Assembly: GCA_019925105.1 (NCBI GenBank)
Contig: JAHGAU010000031.1
Location: forward strand, 694,501 to 758,500
DNA: 64,000 nucleotides
Source: Niebla homalea
Lineage: Eukaryota > Ascomycota > Lecanoromycetes > Lecanorales > Ramalinaceae
Direction: 5' to 3'
The notes below the pieces were generated by a model. The model ran no database searches. It was not told the origin of the DNA and worked only from the letters and a program-made list of their open reading frames with translations. The first letter of the stretch is position 1; every line of letters starts with the position of its first letter. Shown here in pieces: positions 11,204 through 22,983 of the stretch. The translations under genes were made by a program, and so were the position numbers.

Positions 11204-14200
11204 AATAATAATAATAGTTACTTATATTAATATTATATTAACGTATATTATAAGATCCGTTAATATAAATTAAAATATTAATTTATTAATTATAACGGAT
11301 ACTTCTTTTATAGTAATATTAAAAATATTAACTTTATATCCTTTAAAATACTGCCTTTAATTCGCTTTTAAATACCTTTAAAGAAAAATTAAAGACGGTA
11401 TTATAAAGAAGATATATATATTATAGGTTTTTTAAGTATTACCGGATTTTAATATTATTATTTTAATATATTAATTAAACGCCTTATTAAAATCCGGTAA
11501 CTTAATAACCGCGAAAATCCTATACTTAATTTTAAAAGGAATTACTTAAATAATCGAGAATAATTAATAATTAAATAACTTAAAAACTATATTTACCGTA
11601 AATAGATTATTTTAATTAAAATCTTTTAAAGTTATAGAACTTATTATTTCTTTTTTTAATTTAATTCTTAAAAACTGGATTTTAGATTCTTTAATATTTT
11701 AACGTAATTTACTATACTTTGAAAACGTTTTATTATCGTTATAATTATTATATAAATCGTTATTAATATTAATAAAGTTAAGTAAGTTTAAATTACGTTA
11801 ATACGGTTAAAGTCCTTAAAAACTTATTACCGTAAGATTATTATTTCTATTAAATAATTTTCTACTATTATAATAGCTATTAAATTTACCTTTTATATTA
11901 ACGTTAATATTATAATATTCCCTTCTGGCTTTAAGTATTAAACCGGAATTTACGCTTAATAAATTTAATATATTAAATTTAAATTTATTAAACTTAAATT
12001 TATTATATTAAATAAGAAATATTTTTATTAAAGAAGTAATTTTTATTTAATTTATTAATCCGCTTAATCGGTTAAAAATAATAGGTTTTATTAAAGAGTA
12101 AATAATATAATTACGGGGTATAATTTAAGAATTAATTCCCGTTATTATATAAAGTTAATAATAATATAATCCTAAAGATAATTTATTCCTTTTTCTTAAT
12201 AACGTAATATAATTAATAAAAGGCTTATAGTTAAATCGATTAATAAATTTTAATCTTAATAACGTTAAATTTTTTAACCCTTTTTATAAAAATAAGTTTT
12301 CCGATATAATTCTTATAATTAAGTATTCCGGGAAATATACCTTTTTCCGGAATATATATATTTTTATCGATTAATTAAAGGATATTATTTAAATAATAAA
12401 TATATAATTACTATGGAATAACCTATAATTATACTTAAGAGGTACCGCTTTAAAGTAATATATTATAAAGTTATTAAATATTAAAAAACGATTTATTAAA
12501 TATAATAACGGTTTAATTAAATAAACTTTTTAAATTATTATTAAATTTAAGTTATTCTAATAAATTAACTTAAATATTTTAGTTACCGAAAAGTATACTA
12601 TAAATAATACTTTTCAGAACCGGGAGCCCCGTAAATATATATAGATTATTCTGTGGGCTATATATATATTAAATTTTAATAATATTTAAAATTAATTTAC
12701 GCTTATTTACGGCGGGTTAAATTTAGAATTTTAATATGATTTATAATTATTAAATATAATTATTATTATTAATAATTACCTTAAGCTTATAAATAAATTT
12801 AAATATAGTTAATAAGTTTACGTTATTAAGTATTATATACTTTTATAAATATATCTGTAAAATTATAAAACGGGTACGTTATTTTAAAGTAATTAGAATT
12901 TTATAGAAAATTCAGAAATTAATCCTTTTTTTTTAATTATTAATATTATTCTTTTAAACGTATAAATAAAATAAAGCTTATAATATATACCTTTAAGAAA
13001 AAGGATAACGGCAATTACTTTTAAGGTTATAAAAGAAAATATTAACGTTAAGTTAAAGAAAATTAAAGCCTTTAAAAAGAAGGTCCGATTTTAAATATTA
13101 AATATACCGTATAAAATAAAGGGTTAATTAAGTTTTTATACTTAAAAATAAAGAAGAAAAGAATATATTACCCGATAAGGAGGAATTAAAAGGATTTTAA
13201 GATAACGATAACTTTATTATAAAAGAAGTATATTTTATATATTAATCCTTTATACGTTATTAATATATTAAATATATATTAAATATATATTAAAGTACTT
13301 ATTATAAAATAAACTTTTTATTTATTTTAAATATAATTATTAGAAATTAAAGGGAGTAAACTTAAGTACTTTTAAGGCTTTTCCGTTAAATTAATGGATT
13401 TAATTTATTAATTATTAATATACGTAAGCTTAATAAATTAACAGTATAGATTATTAACTTTACCGTAATAAAGAATATATACTTTATAAGCTTTACCTTT
13501 AAGGTATATTAATATACTATAAGTAAAGTTTAATTTACCCTTAATTTACCCGTAATAAACTTCTATATAAATAACGGGTATCTTATTATAATTATTAATT
13601 ATAATATTATATTTTCTTAAATTCTAAATTTAAATTTTAAAATCCAGAAATTACTTAAGTTAATTCCGGTTATAAACGTTAATAATTTTAAATTAATTAT
13701 TAATAAATTTATAATACTTAACTTATTCTTCTTAAGGGAAAAGAATATAATATTTACCTTAAGAAAAATGGTAATTAAAATTTATTTAATATATAATTTA
13801 TTTATTAATATTTTAATCGTTATTAATATTATAACTTTTAATAAAATAATAATTAATTTTAATAATTAAAAATATATAATTAATACTTATAAAAATATAA
13901 GTATTAAGGTAATTACCTTTATAAAGGAAGTAGTATAGTTATAACGTATAATTTACGTAAAATAATAAATTTAAGTCTTAGCTTATAATACGGTATAAGT
14001 ATTAATTATATATTAAAAAAAAAGACTTTAAAAGAATTATTAAAGTCCTAGGATTTTATTTTTAAACCATAATTAATACCGTCTTATAATCTCGGATTCT
14101 AAGGTAACGTATTTACGTATATTATTAACTTAAAATTATCGGTTATTTAAATTAAAAACGATATTAATTAAAAAGTAAACTTATTATATAAAATAAAATT

Positions 14201-14831
14201 TAAGATTTTATACGATTTACCCCCGTAACCTTACTATATAATAATCTTAAGTTTATTAATATTATTCGTTATTTACGGATAAAGAACTTAAAAATTTAAG
14301 TTATAAATTTATAAAATTATTATAATAATAATATTAATTTTTATATTTTCCGCAATAGTTTTTATAACTTTTAATTATTTAAAGATTTACTTAAACCGAT
14401 TATTATAAATTAATAACTATAAGGAATAAATTTTACTTAATAATTTTAAGATTTATATATATAACGGAAATACGTAAGTTTAATTAAATAATATTATTAA
14501 AAAATTCAATAATATCTTTAAAGATAATAATATTATAATTAATATTCTAAAAAATCAATATATATTTATTAATCTTTAATTTAATATAATTATTAAACTT
14601 AAGAAAATATATAATATTAAGCATAAAGATTAAGAGATTATAAATTAAGCTTTAAATAAAATATATAATAAAAATAAATTATATTAATGTATATAATTTA
14701 TAGGATTTTTATATTTCACTTTTATTATTTAATATAATACTTTAAACGGACGTAAAAAATATATTATAATTAATATTTAATTATTTAATAAAATTACAAT
14801 TTCCGATTTATACCCGTTATTATTATAATAG
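11204..14831 (+). other. host Gypsy 5' internal region (gag to early pol), RIPed
   Basis: Continuous AT-rich DNA with CA and TG nearly absent, between the 5' LTR and the solo-LTR insertion. By position it should hold gag, protease and the first part of RT. I could not read a diagnostic motif. Confidence 0.5.
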
Positions 14832-14836
14832 GAAAT

Positions 14837-15205
14837 TGTTAGACTGGTCCGCCGGCTCACAGCTGGCGGGGCTAGTCAAAAGGGGTTTATAGAAGACGTA
14901 AAGTATAACTGTAGATTTAATACTTAAATTCAAAAGGTAAATTAATTCTTAAGGAACTATAAACTAACTGGATATAAGCCTATCTTAAATAACCGGTTTT
15001 AAGGGTAACTTGGACCACGGTGGTAATGACTTTAACCCCGGTTATAGTTACGTATACCCGTGCATAGAAGGCCTGAACTCCTGAAGCCTTTGGTTCCAAA
15101 AGCCACCGCTTAAACGGCTACGCCACTTGGCCATAGCCCTTAAGTGAGCCGGTGCTTGGTATGCATGGTATGCGCTAGGCGCTTGCTGAGCGCTAGGCGC
15201 TAACA
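14837..15205 (-). mobile_element. solo LTR (369 bp) with tRNA-like boxes
   Basis: Starts TGTTAGACTGG and ends GGCGCTAACA, with target duplication GAAAT (14832-14836, 15206-15210). Most of it escaped RIP. On the minus strand it contains TGGCCAAGTGG (15123-15133), matching the RNA polymerase III A-box consensus. About 45 nt later comes AGTTCAGGCC (15070-15079), an imperfect B box. It could therefore be a solo LTR or a compact tRNA-related element. The TG...CA ends and 5-bp duplication favour an LTR. Confidence 0.75.
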
Positions 15206-16236
15206 GAAATAATCTTTTTAATTATAAGTTATAAATATATTATTATAATCGATATTTATAATTATTTTTATTAATTTCTTATACGTAAATTTAACCAATA
15301 TAAGCTTTATATTATTTCTTATAAAAATTAAAAGGAATCTTTGGTTATATTAATAGGTTTTAAAGGTAATCTTTTATATATATAAAGATAAATAAATAAT
15401 ATATTACGTTTAATATAAGATTTTATATAAATATTTATAAATAATATAATTATTTTTAATTATTTATTAAAAAAGTATATTATTTATTTATGTTAAGTCT
15501 TTTAAATCCTTAAAAATAAATATATAGATTTTTTACCGATAAAATTATTTATTAATTATTTTATAATTAAGTTTTTTAATTAATAAGTTAATTTTTTAAA
15601 AAGATTAACTCGTAATAATAAAATTAAAACTATATAAAACCTTAAATTTCTTAATTCATTAAAAAACCTTAAAGTTTTCCTTAATTTATAAATTAATTAC
15701 GTACCGGAATAAAGAATTATACTTAATATATTATCCTATTTTAAATACGTAAAATCTCCTTAATTATAGATTTAAGGAAAGTAAATTTAAAGTATACCGG
15801 TTTACGCCGTAAATAAAGGACTTTTTAAATTAAGTTTATATTTATTTAAAAAAAGGACCGTACTTTTAAGGATTTAAAAAACGCGTTTTTAAAACCGTTA
15901 TTTCTTATATATTATAATCCTAATTAACCTTTATTTATCGATATTAATATATTAAAGGAATTAAGTATTACGGCTATAATATATTATATTAAGGATAACC
16001 CGTTACCTTATAATACCGCGGAGATTAACGATTTATTAAAAATTATATATAATAAAATATAATTAATAATATTCCTTAATAAAAACTTAAATATAACCGA
16101 GAAAAATTATTAGCTTATAAAGTTAAAGATTACGGGTATAATCTGGGTTATACGTAAAATTAAATACCTAATTAAAACGAATTATTATAAACTTAGCTAT
16201 ATAATCTTTACGGATTATAACGTAATTATTAGTATC

Positions 16237-16380
16237 TGTTAGGACGGATAACCACTCGGCCACGGGGGTAAAAGTATTTAACCTGGGCAGGTAATAGCGC
16301 TTAGGGGTAAGCCGCTATTACCATATAAGGGGTGTTAGGCCCTAAGGGCCACCCCTGCGGGGTGCGCATCAGCGCTAACA
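16237..16380 (-). repeat. left LTR of the GC-rich element
   Basis: 143 of 144 bases match 17498-17641. It contains, on the minus strand, GTGGCCGAGTGGTTA (complement of 16249-16263), identical in type to a tRNA-Ser/Leu D-arm/A box. It also holds a CACCCCTGCGGGGTG hairpin. Confidence 0.92.
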
Positions 16381-16596
16381 TTACTCCCCCTCCTATGCAC
16401 TCGTCCCCGAGTGCACAGGCTACTAAAACCACGCCTCTGGGGGGTTACCCCAGGCTGGAGGCCCTACTCGTAAGGCCCGACTTCGGTATCCAGTGAGAGC
16501 CCCTGTGGGGATCACCTACCGGGGTTAAGCCGGTCCCCGCGGGGCACCGTACTCCAGGGTGAGTCGACCCCCGCAGGGTGTCGCACTCAATAGGCT

Positions 16597-16950
16597 CAGA
16601 GGCCCCCGCAAGGGCATGTCCCGGGGTTGAGCCGGTCCCCCGCAAGGGTACCGCGCTCCAAGGTGAAGTCGGCCCCCGCAGGGCACCGCACTTCTGGTAT
16701 CCAGTGAGAGCCCCTGTGGGGATCACCTACCGGTAGTGGTAAGAGCCCCCGCAGGGGGTGACCACTTTGGACTCAGAGGCCCCCGCAAGGGCATGTTCCG
16801 GGGTTGAGCCGGTCCCCCGCAAGGGTACCGCGCTCCAAGGTGAAGTCGGCCCCCGCAGGGCACCGCACTTCTGGTATCCAGTGAGAGCCCCTGTGGGGAT
16901 CACTTACCGGTAGTGGTGAGAGCCCCCGCAGGGGGTGACCCCGCAGGCAT
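16597..16950. repeat. tandem repeat, two ~177-bp units with embedded hairpins
   Basis: The unit starting CAGAGGCCCCCGCAAGGGCA at 16597 recurs at 16774 with few differences. A partial third unit, reduced to CAGAGGCCCC(C)GCA(A)GGG blocks about 36 nt apart, follows at about 16967-17070. Confidence 0.85.
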
Positions 16951-17497
16951 GGCCCACTTTTCAGGTTCAGAGGCCCCCGCAAGGGCATGACCCACTTTTC
17001 CGGGTTCAGAGGCCCCGCAGGGCATGACCCACTTTTCGGGTTCAGAGGCCCCCGCAAGGGCATGACCCAGCCGGCCCTTTAGGAATAGATACCCAGCAGT
17101 GGAGGGGCACCCGGACCATTAAAGACCCGCAGTTAAGCCGGTCCCCGCAGGGCCCCGCACTCGAAAATCGCGCATTACGTTTTGCTTACGAGGCCCCTAT
17201 GGGGTACTCATTACCCGCAAAGAGCTCATTGGCTTAGGCCTACTTTGAAGTTTCAGGGTTACTTATACCCTATTGGCTCGCTTTTGGCCCACGTTTCGGT
17301 AGTTTTCGGGCGTTCTGGCCCCTAACTTTATTAATTTAAGGCCGTTTTGGGCCTTACGCTAGGTAATTTCACTTACCCGGGTTCTGAAAAGTGCAGAAAA
17401 GGCTTTACCCCAGCTGCGTCTTCCGCGAATCGAACCGCCACCTGCCCCTATGTATTCACTCCGGGGGGTATACAGCCCCTGAAGTACGCTATTACAA

Positions 17498-17641
17498 TGT
17501 TAGGACGGATAACCACTCGGCCACGGGGGTAAAAGTATTTAACCTGGGCAGGTAATAGCGCTTAGGGGTAAGCCGCTATTACCATATAAGGGGTATTAGG
17601 CCCTAAGGGCCACCCCTGCGGGGTGCGCATCAGCGCTAACA
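17498..17641 (-). repeat. right LTR of the GC-rich element
   Basis: Near-identical to 16237-16380; followed by the TSD GTATC. Confidence 0.92.
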
Positions 17642-18135
17642 GTATCTCTAAATAAATAAATTTAAAAACCTCTATAATTAATAAACTTAACCTTTATTTA
17701 ATTCGTACGTTATAATATTTATCGATATTCAATATTTTATTACGCTATAAGTCGGGTTCGGCGAATACTATTCCTGATATATTCTTATAATTAATTAATA
17801 ATACGTAAACTTTATTTATAAAAATCGGAATTCTTAATAACGTAAATAATAATAAATTAACTGCTTTCTATTATATTTATATCTTAAATAAATTTAAAGA
17901 GTAAATTAAAGAAAAGTATATAAAAAATAAAATATAAATAAAATTATAGAAAATCTTAATAATTAAGGAAAAGTTAAATCTATAAAATATAAAAACTAAA
18001 TTACGTTTTATATTAAAAAATAACCTTATTTATAACCTAAAATCCGTTAATTATTTATTACGATTATATATATTTAATAAACTTAAAAGGGTTATTTTTT
18101 AATAAGTATATAATAATTTATTATATAATAACTTT

Positions 18136-18420
18136 CCGAGCGACGTCAATCAGCCTGGGACAGAAGATGAGTACGATGGAGCCTACGATGACAGGGATTC
18201 CCCAGGGGTCACCTATCTCCCCAGTCTTGTTCCTGTTCTTTAACGGCCCGCTTATCGAAGACTTAATAAAGCTGAAACAGAAAGTTTAAGTAAAGGGCTT
18301 TATTAACGATATTTACCTCTTAATTTATAATACGTTTATTCGTACGAATTATTTAAAGCTAAAATAGGCTTATAAAGTCTACTTATAATAAATAAAGATA
18401 TATAAGGCCCAATTTGTCCC
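18136..18420 (+). pseudogene. LINE reverse transcriptase core relic
   Basis: Carries the motif-B block PQGSPISPVLF at about 18195-18230 and the mutated motif C FINDI at about 18298-18312. The frame is open up to the TAA at about 18286, after which RIP stops begin. Confidence 0.85.
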
Positions 18421-20117
18421 GTATAAGTATAAGTTTATTTATATAATAAGGAGCCCGAAGCTATACGATATAATAACTATAATAAACTTGGGTAATATAA
18501 CGGTAAAACCGGAAGCCAGTATTAAGGTATTTAACCTATAAGTCGATAAGAAACTAGACTAAAAGGATTATATAAAAAAGGTTTAAAAGAAGATAATTTC
18601 ATAGAAGAAAAACCTTATTTATTTTATAACGTTAACGTAAAAAGTTACCTTATAGAAAACTAGAACTATTTATTAAGTAGTTATAAAGCTTACGATAACG
18701 TACGTAACGGCTATTTAATACGTACCCGAAGGTACGCTTAAATATAAAAAAGAGCCCGTTTAATAATTATAGAAGGTTTAAAACCGATGCTTAAAAGTAA
18801 TAAATAAAGTATATAAAGTGACTCCCGTTCCGGTATTAGAATCCAAAGTCTTTATACTATTAATAAAGCTGGCCCTAAATTAAATAATTGCTTAAACGAA
18901 GCTTAAAAAAAATACGAACTTAATTACATTAATAAAAAACGAACGTATTCACTAGAACTATAAAAGGCCTTAAATAAAAAAGCATAAAGAAACGGTATTT
19001 ACTTTTTTTACGGAAGTTAAATTAAAGTAAATTAAAAAAAAGGTTAACCTAACTTACGTTTAAAAAGTTAATATAAGAATATATAAACTTTTACTTAAAG
19101 TAAAAGTAACGGAGGAAAAAAAGGCTATAAGGGCGAAGTTAACGGCGATTATCTTATAAACTATAAAAAGGTAAATAAAGCGTTAATATAGATATAAAGA
19201 ATTAATCCCTTAAGGACAATAATACCCGGCGCTAGATAACAACGAGGTTATTAATAAGTATTTCCGGCGTTATAAAATTATAAAGAAAGGCGATAATATG
19301 CTAATAATTTAACTCCGGATAAATAAGAACGGCTTAATTTATTTTTTCTTTATTATATACGTTAATAATCGGATTAACGTTAATTACGAATATAAGTAAT
19401 AAAAGTAAAACGCCGTATACGTATTAATCTCCTATTTATTATTTAAGGAGCTTAAACCGGGATTAATTAAAAGGATAAAGACTAATAACTATCGTTAAAT
19501 ACTTATTAATAAAAAGGGTATTAAGGCGGCCGCCAGATTTATAATAACTACGGGCTTATTATTATAGTTCGGCTTAATTAAGGAAATAAAAAAAGTGGTT
19601 AAAAACTTAATTAAGAAACCTCGCCGCTGATTTAAGGGTAAAAAATAATGGCAGGAAAACTATACTTAATAAAAGGCTAAAAAGGCTATAAATACTAGGG
19701 CGGCGTAAAAAGTAATATTATATTGGTCGGTAAAGTTATATAAATAAAATAATAATAATATACGTATCGGTAAGGATATTTAATAGTATAATTAAAATTC
19801 TAAAATTTTAACATTAAATAAACCCGTAAAGTAACGGAAGAGCAATAAATTTAAAAATAACCCTTAAGTAAATTCAGTTATAATATTATAGGTTTTCTTA
19901 AAAAAAACGTATAAATAAATTCTTATTTTTTAAACGGCCGTAAATGTTCTTAACCCTTAAGATGTAAGTAAAGGCTAAGTAAACACCGGTTTTTATTCTT
20001 AACGTTATGGATATCGGGTTTTTTACGGTTATTAATAAGGTTAAATAACCGAGTATTAAGGAACGCCGGAATTAGCTTAACTAGATCCGTAGTATGAATC
20101 AATCAATCAATCAATTA
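18136..20117 (+). mobile_element. 5'-truncated Tad-like LINE
   Basis: Begins abruptly inside the RT domain and ends with a tetranucleotide tail (AATC x4, about 20098-20116). It is flanked by the 11-bp duplication ATAATAACTTT (18125-18135, 20118-20128). The first 150 bases are un-RIPed and read GIPQGSPISPVLFLFFNGPL, the non-LTR RT core. Next comes FINDIYLLIYNT, where the first catalytic Asp of FVDD has become Asn (GAT to AAT, a RIP change). RT thumb and probably RNase H relics follow. Full-length relatives lie at 36641-48227 and 37031-42821. Confidence 0.85.
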
Positions 20118-21105
20118 ATAATAACTTTAACCGATCCTATAATAAATTAATAAACTTAATATATTTACTCGGATTAAGTAAGTAATTACGGAAATATATT
20201 ACGTATTACTTTAAGTATAATTTAGTTTAAATTAAAAGGTATATATTTTATGGATTATTTTAATTAATTTTAAGCCCGTTAATTATCTTTTATATAATTT
20301 CTATAAACTTTATTATTATTTTATTAAATTAATATAATTATAATATATTCTTTACCGTTACCGATAAGTTCTTTAAATAAGTATTTTTACTCCTTAATAA
20401 TATTAAATTTAAAATTAATAATTAAGTAAAATTATTATTAATTAAATTATTAAAATAAGGATAAGGAATTCCCTTTAATATTATATTAAATAAAAATCGT
20501 AAATTTATTTTTATATTTTAAAAATCTATATTTAAAGAAATAGATACTTGTATTCTTACGTTTAACGTATATTATCCTTAAATTAATAATTAATTAAAAC
20601 GGATTAATTAAACGGTTAAGATTATATTACGTTATTTTATAATTATATATCCGGATTATAACTAAATAAATATTATTTTATATATTTAAAGCATTTTAAA
20701 TAATTTAAAATTAACGTTAATTAAATTTACTTTAACTAAAATTTATTATAATATAAATATCCGTAATCCCTTAAACCTTTAAATAACCTTTTTAATTCCT
20801 AAGTATAATATATTTTAATTATAAAACCGTAGAAAAACATAAGACTTATTAAAATTTACGTAAATAATAATTAAGTTCCGGTATAATTAAAATTATAAAT
20901 TAATTTGATTTAATATTAACGATTTAATTTATTTAATATTATATTATAAGTATAATATCTTCGGTATTGAAAATTATAAACTATATTAATAATACGTTAA
21001 ACCTTTCTTTATTATTAAGAAAATTAATTATTTTATATATAAGTTTAAATTACCCGTTAATATAAAAATAATACCGGATATTTTAATTAATATACTTAAG
21101 TTAAT

Positions 21106-21438
21106 TGTTAGACTGACTCCGCTGGCGGCACGCCGGCGGGACTAGTAAAGGTAGGTATAGAAGACGTGGCGTTACAGTTTGGATACTTAAGTATTACTTT
21201 AATAAGTAGATTAATAATAAGATTAATTCTTAAAGAACTTAGAAAGAATTAAGGTATAGCCTTTACTTAAGGTAAAGGTAATAATTATTTTGCTTTACGC
21301 TTATTAAGCTATGGTTTATAAATAACGTATATTAAGGCCGTTATTAAAGCCCTTTATTAAGGCTTAACGGCCTACCTTAACGCAGCAATATAACGTACCA
21401 CTATAACGCCAGCGTAGAGATAACGTTAACTATTAATA
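21106..21438 (-). repeat. left (3') LTR of the inner Gypsy
   Basis: The outer edge (TGTTAGACTGACTCCGCTGG) is intact; the inner part is RIPed to TATTAATA at the end. Confidence 0.88.
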
Positions 21439-21453
21439 ATTATCTCCCCCTTT
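21439..21453 (-). other. polypurine tract (plus-strand primer) of the inner Gypsy
   Basis: AAAGGGGGAGATAAT on the minus strand immediately before the 3' LTR. Equivalent G-rich tracts sit next to the left LTRs of the 4700, 7504 and 16237 elements. Confidence 0.7.
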
Positions 21454-22339
21454 ATACGCTGATCTCTAGGGCATAGAAAGATATATCCAAGAAGCTGGCG
21501 TAGAGCCGGCTAAGTATAAGGCTTATTAAAAACCTATCACCAAACCCAGTAGGAAAAGGGTGAAGGGAAAAGAGTCCTGCATACGCGAGTATAATAGTGT
21601 CCGTCTAATAGTGATATAATAGGGGCACCTTGCGCTAACGAGTAGCTGGCGCGACCTATAAAGCTTATCAAAAACCCTTTTATAAAACCCAATGGGAAAA
21701 GGTAAGTAAGAAAAGAGTCTTTACGGTATTAATTAATAATTGTTTAAGGCTTTACTATTAATTTATTACGCCGTAATAAAGGTAGGCGTTATCGTAAAAA
21801 CGGCGTATAATTATAATAAGGCTTTTATTTTATTTTAAACTTCTTCTCTTTTTTCCTTAATAATCTTAATCGCTTTTATAAATATAATATATTAAGGGTT
21901 TATATAAGTATTTATAAGTTAATACGTATATAATTATATACTTTCGTTATTTATATTATTATTATAATAAATAATATTAACGTTATATAAACGTTTTATT
22001 TACGTTAATAATCCGCTTATTTTATTTATTAATATTATATATAAGTTAACCGATTTTAAGTAACATAATTTATATTAACGCCTTATTAACGTAAATATAA
22101 ATATAATATTAATAATAAGTATAATAACGCCTTATTTTACTTATTTTTTATAGGGTAAGTTACGCTACGTATATAGCCCGTTATCTTACTCGCGGTATTA
22201 CCGTAAATAATACCCTTCCCGTTACCTTCCCGTAAATATTTTTAACGCTATTAAACCGCCGTTATTTTAACGTATATATAGTTCCCGGACTGGTTATAGT
22301 CCCGGGTAATTTAATAAATATATAAGTATTTTTCAATTA

Positions 22340-22947
22340 ATACGTAATCTATTAAAACGTAAGTTTAATACGTACGGAAGCGTAATGAAATCCTTTGGGA
22401 TTTTAAAGTTTTCTAATTAAATATTAATTAAACGTTAATTACCGTTAATTAAGCGGAGTATACGTTTTATTAAGTTACCCTTAAAATTAAAGGGGAGGTA
22501 TTAATCCTTTAAATTAAGAAAGAAACATTCGCCGCCCATATTAAGGCGGCGGAATTAAAGGTTATCCGGCTTAAAGAATAGGTAAATAAATTATAATTTA
22601 ATAATAAAACGATAACGTTAACGTTTAATAGTTAAATTAGCTTAATATAAAGGGTCCGGGCCCTTTATAAAAGTTAACTCCGTTAAGGAGTTATTCCTTA
22701 TTTCCCGACCCTATATCCGGGGTAAAGAGAGTAAACCTTAAGCTTATAATATCCGGTAACCTAAGAAATAAAAAGGAGGAAAGAAATACAGGTTTTAGTT
22801 TATTTAAAGAAAAGGAAAAGAAGGTTATACCTTCTTTAGCGGCGCCGTCGGGAGGGTTAATTTTAACTTTTAAAAGTAATACCCCAGAATCGAATTAAAG
22901 AGCCCCTCCGGTAAATAATATTAAAAAGAAACCTTTAATTAAAGCGG

Positions 22948-22980
<33 letters not shown>
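22340..22980 (+). pseudogene. plus-strand (antisense) coding relic in the Gypsy 3' region
   Basis: Between integrase and 3' LTR, opposite to pol, the plus strand reads AAELKVIRLKE followed by NKLQFNN-like residues with few stops, a probable coiled coil. It continues RVRALYKS and VIPYFPTLYPG and ends in a 34-A run that would encode poly-lysine. It may be an accessory antisense ORF of this Gypsy family or a separate insertion. No family is recognised. Confidence 0.35.

Positions 22981-22981
<1 letters not shown>
22948..22981 (+). repeat. 34-base poly(A) run
   Basis: Uninterrupted A homopolymer, the longest in the window. It lies inside the element rather than at an insertion end, so it is not an obvious retroposon tail. 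Confidence 0.9.

Positions 22982-22983
<2 letters not shown>

Larger units (their letters stand above)
16237..17641 (-). mobile_element. GC-rich non-autonomous LTR element, not RIPed
   Basis: The two 144-bp LTRs (16237-16380, 17498-17641) differ at one base (G/A) and begin TGTTAGGACGG and end GCGCTAACA. The target duplication is GTATC (16232-16236, 17642-17646). A minus-strand purine tract (AGGAGGGGGAGTAA) abuts the left LTR, so it reads right to left. The 1.1-kb interior has no gag or pol. It is GC-rich and built of repeats and CCCCGC(A)AGGGG hairpins. Intact CA/TG content amid RIPed DNA means it arrived late or escaped RIP. Two minus-strand ORFs (16445-16726, 16773-17063) translate only these repeats and are unlikely to be genes. 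Confidence 0.88.
15700..17780 (+). pseudogene. Gypsy RT C-terminus and RNase H relic, interrupted at 16237
   Basis: The plus strand reads LFIDINILKEL at about 15940, GIIWVIRKIKYLIKTNYYKL at about 16134 and IIFTDYNVIISI up to 16236. After the 16237-17641 insertion it continues SIINKLNLYLIRTL and LLRYKSGSANTIPDIFL to about 17780. This is the Gypsy RNase H layout: the TDH/TDY aspartate, then a LRL-IRAS-like stretch and the R-[HY]-[KR]-[PS]-G-x-x-N-x-x-[PA]-D-x-[LF]-S end of the domain. Stops come from RIP. The insertion duplicates GTATC at the junction. Confidence 0.75.

Noticed and set aside
15060..15150. A functional tRNA gene
   Set aside because: Only the A box is close to consensus. The B box is imperfect and the sequence sits inside an LTR-like element with its own TSD.
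16445..17063. Minus-strand ORFs inside the GC-rich LTR element
   Set aside because: They translate the hairpin repeats into Gly/Pro/Leu repeats. Openness follows from GC-rich repetition, not selection.
16597..17070. Possible CRISPR-like array (regular repeats about 36 nt apart)
   Set aside because: Spacers are themselves repeated, units vary, there are no cas genes, and the setting is a eukaryotic LTR element with clear TSD.
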